Positions 7,880 to 17,826 are shown, counted from the stretch's first letter. The stretch: DNA of 39,625 nt from an uncultured bacterium (GCA_905214895.1 CAJMNP010000001.1:1-39625); one strand, 5' to 3'. The notes: generated by a model from the letters alone, not told the origin. Numbers and translations: made by a program.

Positions 7880-8662
7880 CTAGCGACCTCCGGCCAGCAC
7901 CAGATCCTGTAGCGCCGAGTACACCTCGACGCGGCGCGGATCGTCCTGCTTGTCGATGAGCAGCGCCATGGCACCGCGGATATCGCCCTTGGGCGCACCC
8001 TCGAGCGTATCCATAAACTCGTTGGCCAGGTCGCGGCCGTAACGGTAGCCGCTCATGGCGCGAGCCTCGCGCTCGATGGCAACGCGCAGCTTGTACGGCA
8101 CGCCGGGGTGCAGGATATCGGCCTGCTCGCCGGCGGCCTCCACCGTGGTCTCGGCATGGAGCTTTTGGTCCAGCAGACCGAGCGCCATGGCAAAGCCGTA
8201 GATGGTCTGTGCGGGGCTGGGCGGGCAGCCGGGGATGTAGACATCGACCGGCAGAATCTTGTCCGTGCCGCCCCAGACGCAGTAGTTGTCGTAGAAGATG
8301 CCGCCGGTGCAGCCGCACGCGCCATAGGACACCACGATCTTGGGATCGGGTGCGGCCTCAAAGGCGCGCAGGGCCGGCATGCGCATGGCACGCGTCACGG
8401 CACCGGTGTACAGCAGCACATCGGCGTGACGGGGCGAGGGCACGACCTTGATGCCAAAGCGCTCGACGTCAAAGACGGGCGTGATGGAACCAAAGATCTC
8501 GATCTCACAGCCGTTGCAGCCGCCGCAGTCAACACGGTAGACGTACACCGAGCGCTTGATCTTCTTAAGAAGGGTCGCCTTGGCCTTCTCGATGCTCTCG
8601 TCGAGCTCGATCTTGGTCGGGCGGTACTGGAGCCGCTCGGGCAAAAGCGTGGGTTCGGCCAT
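7880..8662 (-). CDS. hyfI: [NiFe] hydrogenase-4 small subunit HyfI (NuoB-like)
   Basis: This is the electron-relay subunit that sits against HyfG and carries one [4Fe-4S] cluster, as in HycG and NuoB. The 260-residue protein shows DCGGCNGCEIE (45-55), YGACGCTGG and IPGCPPSP, the three cysteine-bearing motifs of group 4 small subunits. There is no Tat signal, so the active site faces the cytoplasm. AAGGAGGAG lies inside the 3' end of hyfH just before its start. About 30 N-terminal and 60 C-terminal residues are less conserved. Confidence 0.95.
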   Translation of the reverse strand: MAEPTLLPERLQYRPTKIELDESIEKAKATLLKKIKRSVYVYRVDCGGCNGCEIEIFGSITPVFDVERFGIKVVPSPRHADVLLYTGAVTRAMRMPALRAFEAAPDPKIVVSYGACGCTGGIFYDNYCVWGGTDKILPVDVYIPGCPPSPAQTIYGFAMALGLLDQKLHAETTVEAAGEQADILHPGVPYKLRVAIEREARAMSGYRYGRDLANEFMDTLEGAPKGDIRGAMALLIDKQDDPRRVEVYSALQDLVLAGGR

Positions 8663-8664
8663 GG

Positions 8665-9381
8665 TTACTCCTCCTTCGTTTCAAAATCCATGATGATGCC
8701 CTCGACCGGCGCAGGACCGGCGGGAATCTCGGGCGCATCGGGGTTGAGCTCGCGGTCGATATACTCCGGGTTCACGCCGTGGCCGCCCAGATACTCCATG
8801 CCGGGGCCCTGGGGCTCGCCGGACGCAAGCGTCTCGTTGGCAGCCATGCCGTGCGCGTTGCCGGTCTTTACGGCCGAAGCGGCGCGCAGGGCGTCGAGCT
8901 CACGCTTGCACTCCTGGCACATACCGACGGTACGGGCGGCCTGGATGGCCTCCATGCCGCCGGCCTTTTGCAGCAGGCGCTTGGCGTAGTCGATCTCCTT
9001 GTGCGGGGCGAACGGCTTGCCGCAACGCGAGCAGTGCTCGAGCGTATAGACGCTCTTGCTGGTGAGGTCGTCCTTGCTCATAACGGCCAGCTCAAACTCT
9101 TCGGTGAGCTTGATGGCCTCCATGGGACAGGCTTCCTCACAACGGCCGCAGAAGATGCAGCGACCGTAGTCGATCGACCAGGTGATGGTATCGGAGGCAA
9201 GGTCGGTGTCCATGCGAATGGCATCGGCCGGGCACGCCACGCCGCAGGCACCGCAGGCGATGCAGAGCTCGGCGTTGTGCTCGGGCTTGCCGCGCATGTC
9301 CTTGTTGGTGGGAAACGGCGCAAACGGGTACTTGACCGTCGCGTCGCCGGCCTTGGCGTTAACCTTCCAAAGCTTCAGCAT
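8665..9381 (-). CDS. hyfH: hydrogenase-4 ferredoxin subunit HyfH (NuoI/HycF-like)
   Basis: This 238-residue protein carries two [4Fe-4S] clusters that pass electrons toward HyfI. The binding motifs are CIACGACGVACP (C40, 43, 46, 50) and CIFCGRCEEACP (C75, 78, 81, 85). A further CSRCGKPF (C117/C120) plus CQECKREL (C155/C158) pair matches the C-terminal metal site of HycF. The last ~70 residues are an acidic, proline-rich extension without cysteine that E. coli HyfH (181 residues) lacks. The start at 9381 is used because the frame further upstream overlaps hyfG. Confidence 0.93.
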   Translation of the reverse strand: MLKLWKVNAKAGDATVKYPFAPFPTNKDMRGKPEHNAELCIACGACGVACPADAIRMDTDLASDTITWSIDYGRCIFCGRCEEACPMEAIKLTEEFELAVMSKDDLTSKSVYTLEHCSRCGKPFAPHKEIDYAKRLLQKAGGMEAIQAARTVGMCQECKRELDALRAASAVKTGNAHGMAANETLASGEPQGPGMEYLGGHGVNPEYIDRELNPDAPEIPAGPAPVEGIIMDFETKEE

Positions 9382-9382
9382 A

Positions 9383-11155
9383 TTAGAGCGCCTCCTCATC
9401 GAGCGGAGCGGCCATGGTGCCCTCGCCCGCAAGCGGCGACTTGTCGCGCCAGACGTTCTCGAACTGTTCCTTGTCGAGCACGTGGTCGCGCTTGGCGGCG
9501 ACATCAGTCACCGTCACGCGGTCGGTGCAGGAGTAGCACGGGTCGAGCGAGCCGACGATCAGCGCCGCATCGCCCACGGTGTTGCCGCGGAACATGTAGC
9601 GCAGGACCGGCCAGTTGCTGTACGTGGCGGCCTTGGCGCGCCAGCGGTAGCACTTCTGGTTATTGCCGAGCATAGCCCAGTGCACGTCCTCGCCGCGCGG
9701 CGCCTCGGTGGCGCCGATGGCGTACTTGTGCGGGGTGTACTCCCAATCCGTGGTGAGGATGGGTCCCGACGGGCAGTTCTCGAGCATGGTCTCGATCATG
9801 TCGATCGAATCGTAGACCTCCTGGATGCGAACGGCGGTACGGCCGAAGGCATCGCAGGTGTCGGCCGTGGCGGCGTGCATCTTTTGGACGTCCGGATCGG
9901 CGTAGCCGTCGAAGGGATGGTCAAAGCGCACGTCGCGGGCATAGCCCGAGCCACGCATGAGCGGGCCGACCGGCGAGAAGTCGCGTGCGATCTTGCGGTC
10001 CAAGATGCCGATGCCACTCGTACGCTCAATAAAGTTGGGCGTGGAGAGCAAAACGTCGACGAGCTCCTGGACCTCGGAGCGCAGCTGGTGGATGGTCGTG
10101 AGCGTGGAGAGTTTCTGCTCGGCCAAGATGTCGCGACGCACGCCACCGATCACATTGAGGCCGTAGGTCTTGCGGTGGCCGGAGAGTTTCTCGGCCAGGT
10201 CCATGGACTTCTCGCGAACGCGGAAGAACTGCTGGAAGCCGGAATCGAAGCCGGTGTAGTGCGATGCGAGGCCAATGTTGAGCAGGTGCGAGTGCAGGCG
10301 CTCGACCTCGAGCATGATGGCGCGGATGTACTGCGCGCGCGGCGGGACGTGAATGCCCTGGGCGCGCTCGACAGCCTCGGCGTAGGCCACCGAGTGGGCG
10401 CAGCCGCAGATACCGCAGATACGGTCGGCAAGGAACGTCACGGCATCATAGTTCAGGCGCGTCTCGGCGACCTTCTCCATACCGCGATGCACGTAGAACA
10501 GGCGGTAGTCGGCATCGACGATCGTCTCGCCCTCCACGAACAGGCGGAAGTGGCCGGGCTCGTCGGAGGTGATGTGCAGCGGTCCCATGGGGACGAGCGT
10601 AGTCTCCTTGCCCTTGGTGTCGGCCAGGAATTCGTAGTTTTCCATGTCGCTCGCGGGGGCGGGGCGGAAACGGTAATCCATCGAATCCTTGCGCAACGGG
10701 TACAGCCCGCTGGGCCAATCGTCGGGAAGCACCAGGCGACGGCGGTCGGGCAGACCCTCGGGAATCAGGCCAAACATATCGCGCAGCTCGCGCTCGCCCC
10801 ACACGCAGGCGGGGACGAACGGCGTCACGGACGGGAACGTCATCTTGGCGGGGTCGACCTCGGCACGCACGGTAACCCAGCCGGGGTCCTCCCCCTCCAT
10901 GGAGATGACGTAGTACACGGCGTAACGGCCGCACAGGCTGCGCTCGTCGTTGCCGACAATCACAGGAATCCAGCCGTAGCGCTCGTAATACAGGTAGTGG
11001 ACGGCCTCGGGCAGACGGTCCAGCTTGACGGTGATCGTCAGCTGGTCCTCGCACTGCCATTCGACCTTCTCGATAGCGCCCGGCACTGCAGCACGCAGGG
11101 CCTCGACGTGGCTTTCGCAGCGACGAGCGTAGTCCTTCTTTTCAGGTTCTGCCAT
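9383..11155 (-). CDS. hyfG: [NiFe] hydrogenase-4 large subunit HyfG/HycE (NuoC-NuoD fusion)
   Basis: This is the catalytic subunit of a group 4 [NiFe] hydrogenase, which reduces protons to H2. The 590-residue protein has an N-terminal NuoC-like domain (about 1-170) fused to a NuoD-like domain. The L1 nickel motif RICGICGCAHS (C247/C250) and L2 motif DPCYSCTDR (C540/C543) supply the four Ni ligands. After R546 a 44-residue tail remains. The same DPCYSCTDR ending is cut by HycI in E. coli HycE, and a HycI gene lies downstream here. Cysteine, not selenocysteine, is used at L2. It starts 4 nt after hyfF ends. Confidence 0.97.
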   Translation of the reverse strand: MAEPEKKDYARRCESHVEALRAAVPGAIEKVEWQCEDQLTITVKLDRLPEAVHYLYYERYGWIPVIVGNDERSLCGRYAVYYVISMEGEDPGWVTVRAEVDPAKMTFPSVTPFVPACVWGERELRDMFGLIPEGLPDRRRLVLPDDWPSGLYPLRKDSMDYRFRPAPASDMENYEFLADTKGKETTLVPMGPLHITSDEPGHFRLFVEGETIVDADYRLFYVHRGMEKVAETRLNYDAVTFLADRICGICGCAHSVAYAEAVERAQGIHVPPRAQYIRAIMLEVERLHSHLLNIGLASHYTGFDSGFQQFFRVREKSMDLAEKLSGHRKTYGLNVIGGVRRDILAEQKLSTLTTIHQLRSEVQELVDVLLSTPNFIERTSGIGILDRKIARDFSPVGPLMRGSGYARDVRFDHPFDGYADPDVQKMHAATADTCDAFGRTAVRIQEVYDSIDMIETMLENCPSGPILTTDWEYTPHKYAIGATEAPRGEDVHWAMLGNNQKCYRWRAKAATYSNWPVLRYMFRGNTVGDAALIVGSLDPCYSCTDRVTVTDVAAKRDHVLDKEQFENVWRDKSPLAGEGTMAAPLDEEAL

Positions 11156-11159
11156 GGTG

Positions 11160-12725
11160 CTAATTCACCTCACTTGTCTTGGTCTGGGAACTGAACACCA
11201 TGCGGTAGAGAGGGGCCTCGTGGAGCTCTTCGACGCTCTGGTTCAAAACGACGGACGTTGCATCCTCGACGCCGCTCGTGATGGCGACCGGGGTGGCGAT
11301 ACCGAACCACATGACCACGATCGCGAGGGCGATCTCGGGGATGATCATGAGGGCGGGCACCTCGTGGCGCTTCATGCCCTCGGGCGCCTTGCCGAAGATG
11401 GACTTGAGCGCGATGCCGGTAAGGGCGAAGTACACGCCGGTGAGGCCGATGGCCACGAGCACGACCACCCAGATGGGACCGGACTGAACGCCGGCCACGA
11501 AGGTGAGGAACTCGGAGATGAACAGGGCGAACGGCGGGAAGGCGGCGAGCGCGAGCAGGGCGATGATGGTGAGCGCTGCCGTGACGGGAGCGATCTCGAC
11601 GACGCCCTTGATCTTGTTCAGGTCGCGGGTGTGGTAGATGTGCTGGATGTTACCGGCCATGCAGAAGGCGAGCGCCTTCGTGAAGCCGTGGAAGATGCAG
11701 TGCAGCAGGCAGGCGGCGATACCGAGCGGGCCACCGATACCCAGGCACAGCGCGACCACGCCGACGTTGTCGACGGAGGAGTACGCGAAGCGGCGCTTGA
11801 TATCGTCCTGCTTGAAGATGCACAGGGCAGCCACCAGGATGGACAGCGTGCCCAGGATGAGCAGGAGCGTTCGCGGATAGGTGTCGCCCACCGTGATGAT
11901 GGACAGGGAGTAGAAGCGGATGATCACCAGCATGGCGCACTTGAGCAGCACGCCCGAGAGCAGCGCGGAGACCGGGCTCGGAGCCTGGGAGTGCGCGTCG
12001 GGCAGCCAGGTGTGCATGGGGAACAGGCCCGCCTTGGTGCCGAAGCCGATGACGATGAACGCGAACGCGAGGCGCACGAGCATCGGGTCGAACTGGTCGG
12101 CGTAGGGCATGATGGAGGTGAGGAAGGCGGCCTCATGCGCGTTGGGCATGATATCGGCGGCGTTCGCGTAGATGAGCAGCGTGCCGAACAGGCCGAAGGC
12201 CACACCGGCGGTGCAGACCATCGCGTACTTCCAAGACGCCTCGAGCGCCTGCTTGTTCTTGTAGATGCCCACGAGGAACACGGTCGACAGCGTAGTGGCC
12301 TCGACCGCCGCCCAGGTGAGGATGATGTTGTTGGACAGGCAGGCGAGCAGCATCGTGAAGACGAACAGGCTGAACAGCGCGTAGTACTGCTTGGTGCGCT
12401 CGGCCGGCATGGTCTTCTCCTCGATATCGATCTTGATATAGGAGATGGAGTACACGCCGGTGATGAACCCGATGATGCCTACCAGAAGGACGAAGATCGA
12501 CGAGAGCGAATCGAGATGGAGCCACAGGCCCAAAGCGTCGATATTCTGCCCGCTCGAGAGCATGGTTCCCGCGGTGACGACCGAAAGGACAAGGGTCGCC
12601 GCGACGGAGATGGTGTTGAGCCCCGCGAAGACGTTGTAGGACGTCGTCTTGGGGAGCGCAGCCATAATCAGGGAGAACACGAGAGGACAAGCGAGCAGGG
12701 CGACCGTCAGCATTGAAACATCCAT
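11160..12725 (-). CDS. hyfF: hydrogenase-4 membrane subunit HyfF (NuoN/NuoM-like)
   Basis: This 521-residue antiporter-like membrane subunit, close in length to E. coli HyfF (526), has about 14 transmembrane segments. Typical residues are the glutamate in WAAVEATTLST, the lysine and following stretch in FGTKAGLFPMHTWLPDAH, and APSPVSALLSG. HyfD, HyfE and HyfF are the subunits that set hydrogenase-4 apart from the smaller hydrogenase-3 and are thought to pump protons. It is spaced 3 nt from hyfE and 4 nt from hyfG. Confidence 0.95.
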   Translation of the reverse strand: MDVSMLTVALLACPLVFSLIMAALPKTTSYNVFAGLNTISVAATLVLSVVTAGTMLSSGQNIDALGLWLHLDSLSSIFVLLVGIIGFITGVYSISYIKIDIEEKTMPAERTKQYYALFSLFVFTMLLACLSNNIILTWAAVEATTLSTVFLVGIYKNKQALEASWKYAMVCTAGVAFGLFGTLLIYANAADIMPNAHEAAFLTSIMPYADQFDPMLVRLAFAFIVIGFGTKAGLFPMHTWLPDAHSQAPSPVSALLSGVLLKCAMLVIIRFYSLSIITVGDTYPRTLLLILGTLSILVAALCIFKQDDIKRRFAYSSVDNVGVVALCLGIGGPLGIAACLLHCIFHGFTKALAFCMAGNIQHIYHTRDLNKIKGVVEIAPVTAALTIIALLALAAFPPFALFISEFLTFVAGVQSGPIWVVVLVAIGLTGVYFALTGIALKSIFGKAPEGMKRHEVPALMIIPEIALAIVVMWFGIATPVAITSGVEDATSVVLNQSVEELHEAPLYRMVFSSQTKTSEVN

Positions 12726-12728
12726 GGC

Positions 12729-13382
12729 CTACCCCTTCAATTCGGTCAGGTCGTGGGAGTCGAGCGACTTGGTGTCGTTCCAAATCCTCACGACGACGGC
12801 GGACATGATGATGACGGCGAAGATGGCGTCGGTGGCGATGCCGATCTCGATGATCTCGGGGGCCGTGGGCGCGAGCAGAGCGAGCGTCACGTGGCTACCG
12901 TTCTCCATAAGGCAGTACCCGAAGATCTGCTTGAGGATGTTGCGCTGGGAGATGATGCACGTGAGGCCGACGAAGAAGTGCGCGAAGCTGATGGCGAGGG
13001 CCGGAGTGGCCACCTCGGCGGTGGGCAGGCTCAGGCGCGTGACCACCGCGAAGCAGACGGCCACCTCCAGACCGGTGAGGATGATGGCCCAGGCCGGCTT
13101 GATGGAGGAGGTCAGCGTGCTATCGGCAGGCGAACCCATCTTCTTGTAGGCACGGTTGAGAATGAACGGAACGAGGATCACCTTGGTGACGAAGGCCGAC
13201 GCGGCCCACATGAGAAGCTCGGTGGCACCGGTGGTGAGGCCCAGGGTGAGCAGCACGCCCACCAGGACAACCGACTGGATCGCGTACCACTTGATGGCGG
13301 ACGGGATGGTCTTCGAGACGACCACCATGGTGGAGGTCACGATCAGAAGACCGCCCAGGATATTGACTAACGAATAACCCAT
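12729..13382 (-). CDS. hyfE: hydrogenase-4 membrane subunit HyfE
   Basis: This 217-residue membrane protein matches HyfE in length (216 in E. coli) and position between HyfD and HyfF. About seven hydrophobic segments are visible. The N-terminal part is like NuoK; a polar stretch follows (ILNRAYKKMGSPADSTLTSS), and a short hydrophilic tail ends the protein. HyfE has no cofactor and is expected to form part of the ion path in the membrane arm. Confidence 0.92.
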   Translation of the reverse strand: MGYSLVNILGGLLIVTSTMVVVSKTIPSAIKWYAIQSVVLVGVLLTLGLTTGATELLMWAASAFVTKVILVPFILNRAYKKMGSPADSTLTSSIKPAWAIILTGLEVAVCFAVVTRLSLPTAEVATPALAISFAHFFVGLTCIISQRNILKQIFGYCLMENGSHVTLALLAPTAPEIIEIGIATDAIFAVIIMSAVVVRIWNDTKSLDSHDLTELKG

Positions 13383-13392
13383 GTCCTACCTC

Positions 13393-14850
13393 CTAACCCA
13401 TCCAACTAGAGGACAGAGGACCGGCGACGACGACCATGATCATAAGGACGACGAACACGAACGCCATGGCGCGCGGAAGGGGCTGGCCGGCGGCCACGGT
13501 CTCGCTCGGCTCACCGGGCAGGACCTTACCCATCCAACGCAGGAACCATGCGAAGGTGGCGACGGTCTCGACGACCATGACGCACACGAGGACAAAGATG
13601 ACCGTGTTGGTAGCACCAACCGCGAAGCCACCGGAAATGATCTGGAACTTGGAAAAGAACGTGCTCATGGGGGGCACGCCGGCGATAGCGGTCGCGGCGA
13701 CCGCAAAGCCCACGCCCGTGACCGGGTACTTCTTCATGAGGCCCTGGATCTTGGGCAGCATACGGGTTCCCAGCGTGAAGCTGAGAGAGCCAGCGATGAG
13801 GAAGAACAGGGTCTTGGTGAACGCGTGGTTGAAGATGTGCTCGACGGCGCCGTTAAACGCCATCTGGCTTCCGAACACGGAGAGGCCCAGGCCAAAGAAC
13901 ACGTAGGCGAGCTGCGCGATCGTCGAGAAGGCGAGCAGGCGCTTCATATCCTTCTGGGGCAGGTACATGAGGAAGCCGAAGAGCATGGTCACGACGGCGT
14001 CGATGATGGCGACCCAACCGACGATCTCGGGGATATCGCCGGCGCTCGCAAGAGCGCGGGCGAACACGCACACGCCGACCTTAACCATGGACGCGCCATG
14101 AAGGTAGGCGGAAACGGGCGTGGGGGCCTCCATTGCGGAGGGCAGCCACATGTAGAGCGGGAACTGGGCGGACTTGGCCCAAGCAGCGAACAGGATGAGC
14201 AGCAGCACGACGGTCTTCATACCGGAATCGAGCTGGGAGATCGCGCTCAGCGCGAACGTGCCGGTTCCGGCGAACAGGAAGGCCGCGCCGATGTAGAGTC
14301 CCAGAGCGCCGATATGGGTGATGATGAGCGCCTTCATACCGGCCTTCTTGGCCGTGGGCGTCATGTAGTAGCTGATGAGGCCCCAGGAGCACACACCGGT
14401 GATCTCGAAGAAAACGAGCTGGCCGACGATGGTGGAGCTGTAGGCGAGACCGGCCATGGCGCCGATGAACGTGGAGAAGTACACGTAGAAGCGACGACGG
14501 GGCGCGTCGGGATGCTCCTTATTCTTATCGCTCATGTACGGGAACGAATAGATGACGACGAGCAGGCCGATAGCGACGAACGCGGGTGCGAGCAGCGTGC
14601 TCATCCGGTCGAATATGAAGCCCATGACCAAGGTCTGGCCCATACTCGCCCAGGTTACATCGACCGCGTTCATGCCGTTTCCGGCAAACGTCGCGGCCAA
14701 GCCAACGGAAGCGACCGTGGCGATGCCGCCGGCAAAGGCGCAGATCCATTTAGCGTAGGGACGCGGCAGCATGACGATGAGCAGGGAGCCCAGCATGGGG
14801 ACGGCGATCGCCACCATGGCAAAGAGGGACAAGCTCGATTCGATTGACAT
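13393..14850 (-). CDS. hyfD: hydrogenase-4 membrane subunit HyfD (NuoL/NuoM-like)
   Basis: This 485-residue antiporter-like subunit (E. coli HyfD has 479) has about 14 membrane segments. Key stretches are FFEITGVCSW with the buried glutamate, WAKSAQFPLYMWLPSAMEAPTPVSAYLHGASMVK with the channel lysines, and HIFNHAFTKTLFFLIAG. Together with HyfF and HyfB it gives this complex three antiporter-like subunits, more than hydrogenase-3. The gap to hyfE is 10 nt. Confidence 0.94.
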   Translation of the reverse strand: MSIESSLSLFAMVAIAVPMLGSLLIVMLPRPYAKWICAFAGGIATVASVGLAATFAGNGMNAVDVTWASMGQTLVMGFIFDRMSTLLAPAFVAIGLLVVIYSFPYMSDKNKEHPDAPRRRFYVYFSTFIGAMAGLAYSSTIVGQLVFFEITGVCSWGLISYYMTPTAKKAGMKALIITHIGALGLYIGAAFLFAGTGTFALSAISQLDSGMKTVVLLLILFAAWAKSAQFPLYMWLPSAMEAPTPVSAYLHGASMVKVGVCVFARALASAGDIPEIVGWVAIIDAVVTMLFGFLMYLPQKDMKRLLAFSTIAQLAYVFFGLGLSVFGSQMAFNGAVEHIFNHAFTKTLFFLIAGSLSFTLGTRMLPKIQGLMKKYPVTGVGFAVAATAIAGVPPMSTFFSKFQIISGGFAVGATNTVIFVLVCVMVVETVATFAWFLRWMGKVLPGEPSETVAAGQPLPRAMAFVFVVLMIMVVVAGPLSSSWMG

Positions 14851-14866
14851 AGTTTCTCCCTTCTCC

Positions 14867-15790
14867 CTACACGCCTACGACGACGAAGACGAACGCGAGG
14901 ACCGCGATGCCGACGACGGCCCAGGTCTGGTTACCGAGCACCTTGAAGCGCGAACGGGAAACGGAGTTCTCGAGCACGCCGCAGACGACGAAATCGACCA
15001 GGCACTTGACGAGGAAGACGACGGCGCCCACGAGAGCGGTGACACCGATGGTCGCGGGCTCTCCCCAGGGGATGAAGATGGAGGTGAACCAAGCGACGAC
15101 CACGACCTGCTTCATGCCCATGGCGAGCTTCATCATGGCCAGGGACGGGCCGGAGAGCTCGGCGAGCGGGCCCTCCTGGAGCTCCTGCTCGGCTTCGGCC
15201 TGATCGAACGGAAGCTTGCCGAGCTCCATGTAACAGGCGGCCGCGAAGGCGACGCCGGCGAGGATAACGGCGACGACGCTCGAGACGTTGCCCGTAACGA
15301 TGTGCTGACCCATGGTCGCAATGTCCGTGGAGCCGCACACGATGGCGACGGTGAACAGCGCGATGAGCATGGACGGCTCGATGAGCACGCTCATGAGGAG
15401 CTCGCGGATACCGCCGAAGCCCGCGTAGGCGTTGGAGGAATCCACGCCGGACAGCGCGAAGAAGAAGCGGGACAGCGCGAGCGCGTACATGATGGTGATG
15501 GCGTCACCAAAGGCGGGCATGGGGCTCTGGAGCGTGAACATGGGCAGGCCCATGGCGAGCATAAACGACACCGCGAGGAACAGCGGCGGCATGATGCGCA
15601 GCACGAAGCTCGAGTCGGAACTCACGGACTCGGGACGCGCCATGAGCTTCGCGAGGTCCCGGTAATCCTGAAGGATGGACGGACCGCGGCGATTGTGCAT
15701 CTTCGCGCGAATCACACGGGCGAGGCCGGAGAAGAAGGGCGCGACCAGCATGACCACGAGGCCCTGCGCCATCGCAAGAACGATGTTCAT
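14867..15790 (-). CDS. hyfC: hydrogenase-4 membrane anchor HyfC (NuoH/HycD-like)
   Basis: This 307-residue, eight-segment membrane protein links the soluble hydrogenase arm to the pumping arm, as NuoH does in complex I. Family features are KMHNRRGPSILQDYRDLAKL near the N-terminus, with the RRGP motif facing the cytoplasm, and ELGKLPFDQAEAEQELQEG in the conserved acidic loop. The start at 15790 (MNIVLAMAQG) is chosen because it lies just past the hyfB stop; the longer open frame runs inside hyfB. Size fits E. coli HyfC (315). Confidence 0.95.
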   Translation of the reverse strand: MNIVLAMAQGLVVMLVAPFFSGLARVIRAKMHNRRGPSILQDYRDLAKLMARPESVSSDSSFVLRIMPPLFLAVSFMLAMGLPMFTLQSPMPAFGDAITIMYALALSRFFFALSGVDSSNAYAGFGGIRELLMSVLIEPSMLIALFTVAIVCGSTDIATMGQHIVTGNVSSVVAVILAGVAFAAACYMELGKLPFDQAEAEQELQEGPLAELSGPSLAMMKLAMGMKQVVVVAWFTSIFIPWGEPATIGVTALVGAVVFLVKCLVDFVVCGVLENSVSRSRFKVLGNQTWAVVGIAVLAFVFVVVGV

Positions 15791-15807
15791 AATATCCTCT
15801 CCCCTCT

Positions 15808-17826
15808 CTAGACCATGACCACGGCGAGCACGAGGAAGACCACGAGCGCCGCGACGATGTAGCAGATGTATACGGAGTAGTTGCCGCCCTCGATCTTGGA
15901 GGCGAGGCCGGCCAGCTTGTCGGCACCCTCGCTCGGTGCATCGACCAGGAAACGGTCGGGCAGGGGCTCGACGCCCTGGGCGACACCGGTGAGCTTCTGG
16001 AACACGTGCGCGATGGACCAGCAGATCTTGGTGCATACCTCGCGCAGGGTGTAGAGCGGGCCCATGAAGAGTTCGACGTCGGACGCGAAGCTCGTGGCGA
16101 CGACGGGCATGTGCTCGTTGGGCTCGTAGCCGCACGCCCAAGGGTCGGTCTTCTTAGCGGGGGCCTTGGCGCCGAGGCAGGACCTCAACGCGAACGCGAG
16201 GCCGGTGAGGACCACGAGCGCGATGGCGATCGCGGGGGTGGAGGTGGCGGCACCGGAAATCTCGTTCACGAGAGACACGCCCGAGGTGGCTGTGACGGCG
16301 GAGCCGGCAAGCACGCTCTGGGCGACGTCGCCCAGAACCGGGGCGATGACCGGGGAGCCGATTCCCAGTACCACGCAGATGGCCGCGAGGAGCATCTGCG
16401 AGAACAACATCGGAGCCGGGGACTCCTTGGCGTTCGCGGCCTCCTGGGAACGAGGGCTGCTCGCGAACGAGACGCCGTAGGCCTTCACGAAGCACGTGAC
16501 GGCCAGGGCACCGGTGATGGCGAGGGCGGCCGCGGAGGCGACGGCGAACACCATGACGACCGGGTCGGAGAGCGTCGAGATGTTGAACAGGGACTGGTAG
16601 GTGAACCACTCGGAAACGAAGCCGTTGAGCGGCGGGATGGCCGAGATGGCAAGGGCACCGATGAGGAAGCAGACGGCCGTGACCGGCATGCGGCGGAACA
16701 GACCGCCCATCTTCTCCATGTTGCGCGTACCCGTGGCATAGAGCAGGGAGCCCGCGCCGAGGAACAGCTCGCCCTTGAACATGGCGTGGTTGAGCGTGTG
16801 GTAGAGGGCGGCCATGAGCGCGATCGTCGCGATGACGTCGTTGCCCAGGGCGTGCGCCGTCATGGACGCGCCGACACCGAGCAAGATGATGCCGATGTTC
16901 TCGACGGAGTGATAGGCAAGCAGGCGCTTGATGTCGTGCTCGTGGAGGGCGTAGACGACACCCAGGACCGACGAGATGGATCCGAAGACCAGGACCATGA
17001 GGCCCCACCAGAGCTGGACGCCCGAACCCGCGAGCAGGTCGAGACCGACCTTGAGGATTCCCAGGATGCCGATCTTGATCATGCCGCCGGACATGAGGGC
17101 GGACACGTTGGACGGCGCCTCGGGGTGCGCCTGGGGCAGCCAGGAGTGCAGCGGAATGATACCGGCCTTCGCGCCAAATCCGAAGAACGCGAGGACGAAG
17201 CACACGGAGGAGACGGCGGGTCCAAAGTCATGCGTACGGAAATCACTGAAGCTGAAGGAACCGCCCACGCCGTTGGTCATGAGCAGGAAGCTCGCCATGA
17301 TGAGAACGAAGCCGACGTGCGCGATGACGAAGTAGAGCCAACCGCCCCTAATGGAGTTCTTGTTCTCCTCGATAACGACAAGGAAGTAGCTCGTAAGGGA
17401 CATGAGCTCAAAGGCGACCAGGAACCAGAACACGTTGTCGGCGGTGATGACGAGCATCATCGAGGCGACGAAGGTGTTCATAAAGAAGCCGGCGCGCCCG
17501 ACCTTGCCCGGGTACTCGTCGAAGTAGGACAGACCGTAGATGAAGCCCGCAAAGGCGAGAATCGAGATGAGGACCACGATCAGGCCCGCAAGGCCGTTGA
17601 GCAAGAGCTCGAGACGGGCGAACGGGAAGAAGAAGACCGTGTTGAGGGACGAAACGTCGCCAAGCACGGCCTCGAGGCCCGCGATGAACGACAGCACGGC
17701 CGCGACGGCGCCGATCAGGCAGCCGGCGGTCTTGGCGGCGTTGTCGGCCTTAATCAGCAGAACCGAGGCGAGCGCACCGATGCACGAGACGGCAAGCGAT
17801 GCGATAAACAGCGTCATGCTATCCAT
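15808..17826 (-). CDS. hyfB: hydrogenase-4 membrane subunit HyfB (NuoL-like)
   Basis: This 672-residue membrane protein has the same length as E. coli HyfB. It has about 15 hydrophobic segments. Antiporter-family features include FELMSLTSYFLVV with the conserved glutamate, FGAKAGIIPLHSWLPQAHPEAPSNVSALMSGGMIKIG, HDIKRLLAYHSVENIGI and HTLNHAMFKGELF. A cytoplasmic stretch near 570-640 contains DPWACGYEPN. It overlaps hyfA by 8 nt. An ATG at codon 4 could also serve as start. Confidence 0.95.
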   Translation of the reverse strand: MDSMTLFIASLAVSCIGALASVLLIKADNAAKTAGCLIGAVAAVLSFIAGLEAVLGDVSSLNTVFFFPFARLELLLNGLAGLIVVLISILAFAGFIYGLSYFDEYPGKVGRAGFFMNTFVASMMLVITADNVFWFLVAFELMSLTSYFLVVIEENKNSIRGGWLYFVIAHVGFVLIMASFLLMTNGVGGSFSFSDFRTHDFGPAVSSVCFVLAFFGFGAKAGIIPLHSWLPQAHPEAPSNVSALMSGGMIKIGILGILKVGLDLLAGSGVQLWWGLMVLVFGSISSVLGVVYALHEHDIKRLLAYHSVENIGIILLGVGASMTAHALGNDVIATIALMAALYHTLNHAMFKGELFLGAGSLLYATGTRNMEKMGGLFRRMPVTAVCFLIGALAISAIPPLNGFVSEWFTYQSLFNISTLSDPVVMVFAVASAAALAITGALAVTCFVKAYGVSFASSPRSQEAANAKESPAPMLFSQMLLAAICVVLGIGSPVIAPVLGDVAQSVLAGSAVTATSGVSLVNEISGAATSTPAIAIALVVLTGLAFALRSCLGAKAPAKKTDPWACGYEPNEHMPVVATSFASDVELFMGPLYTLREVCTKICWSIAHVFQKLTGVAQGVEPLPDRFLVDAPSEGADKLAGLASKIEGGNYSVYICYIVAALVVFLVLAVVMV

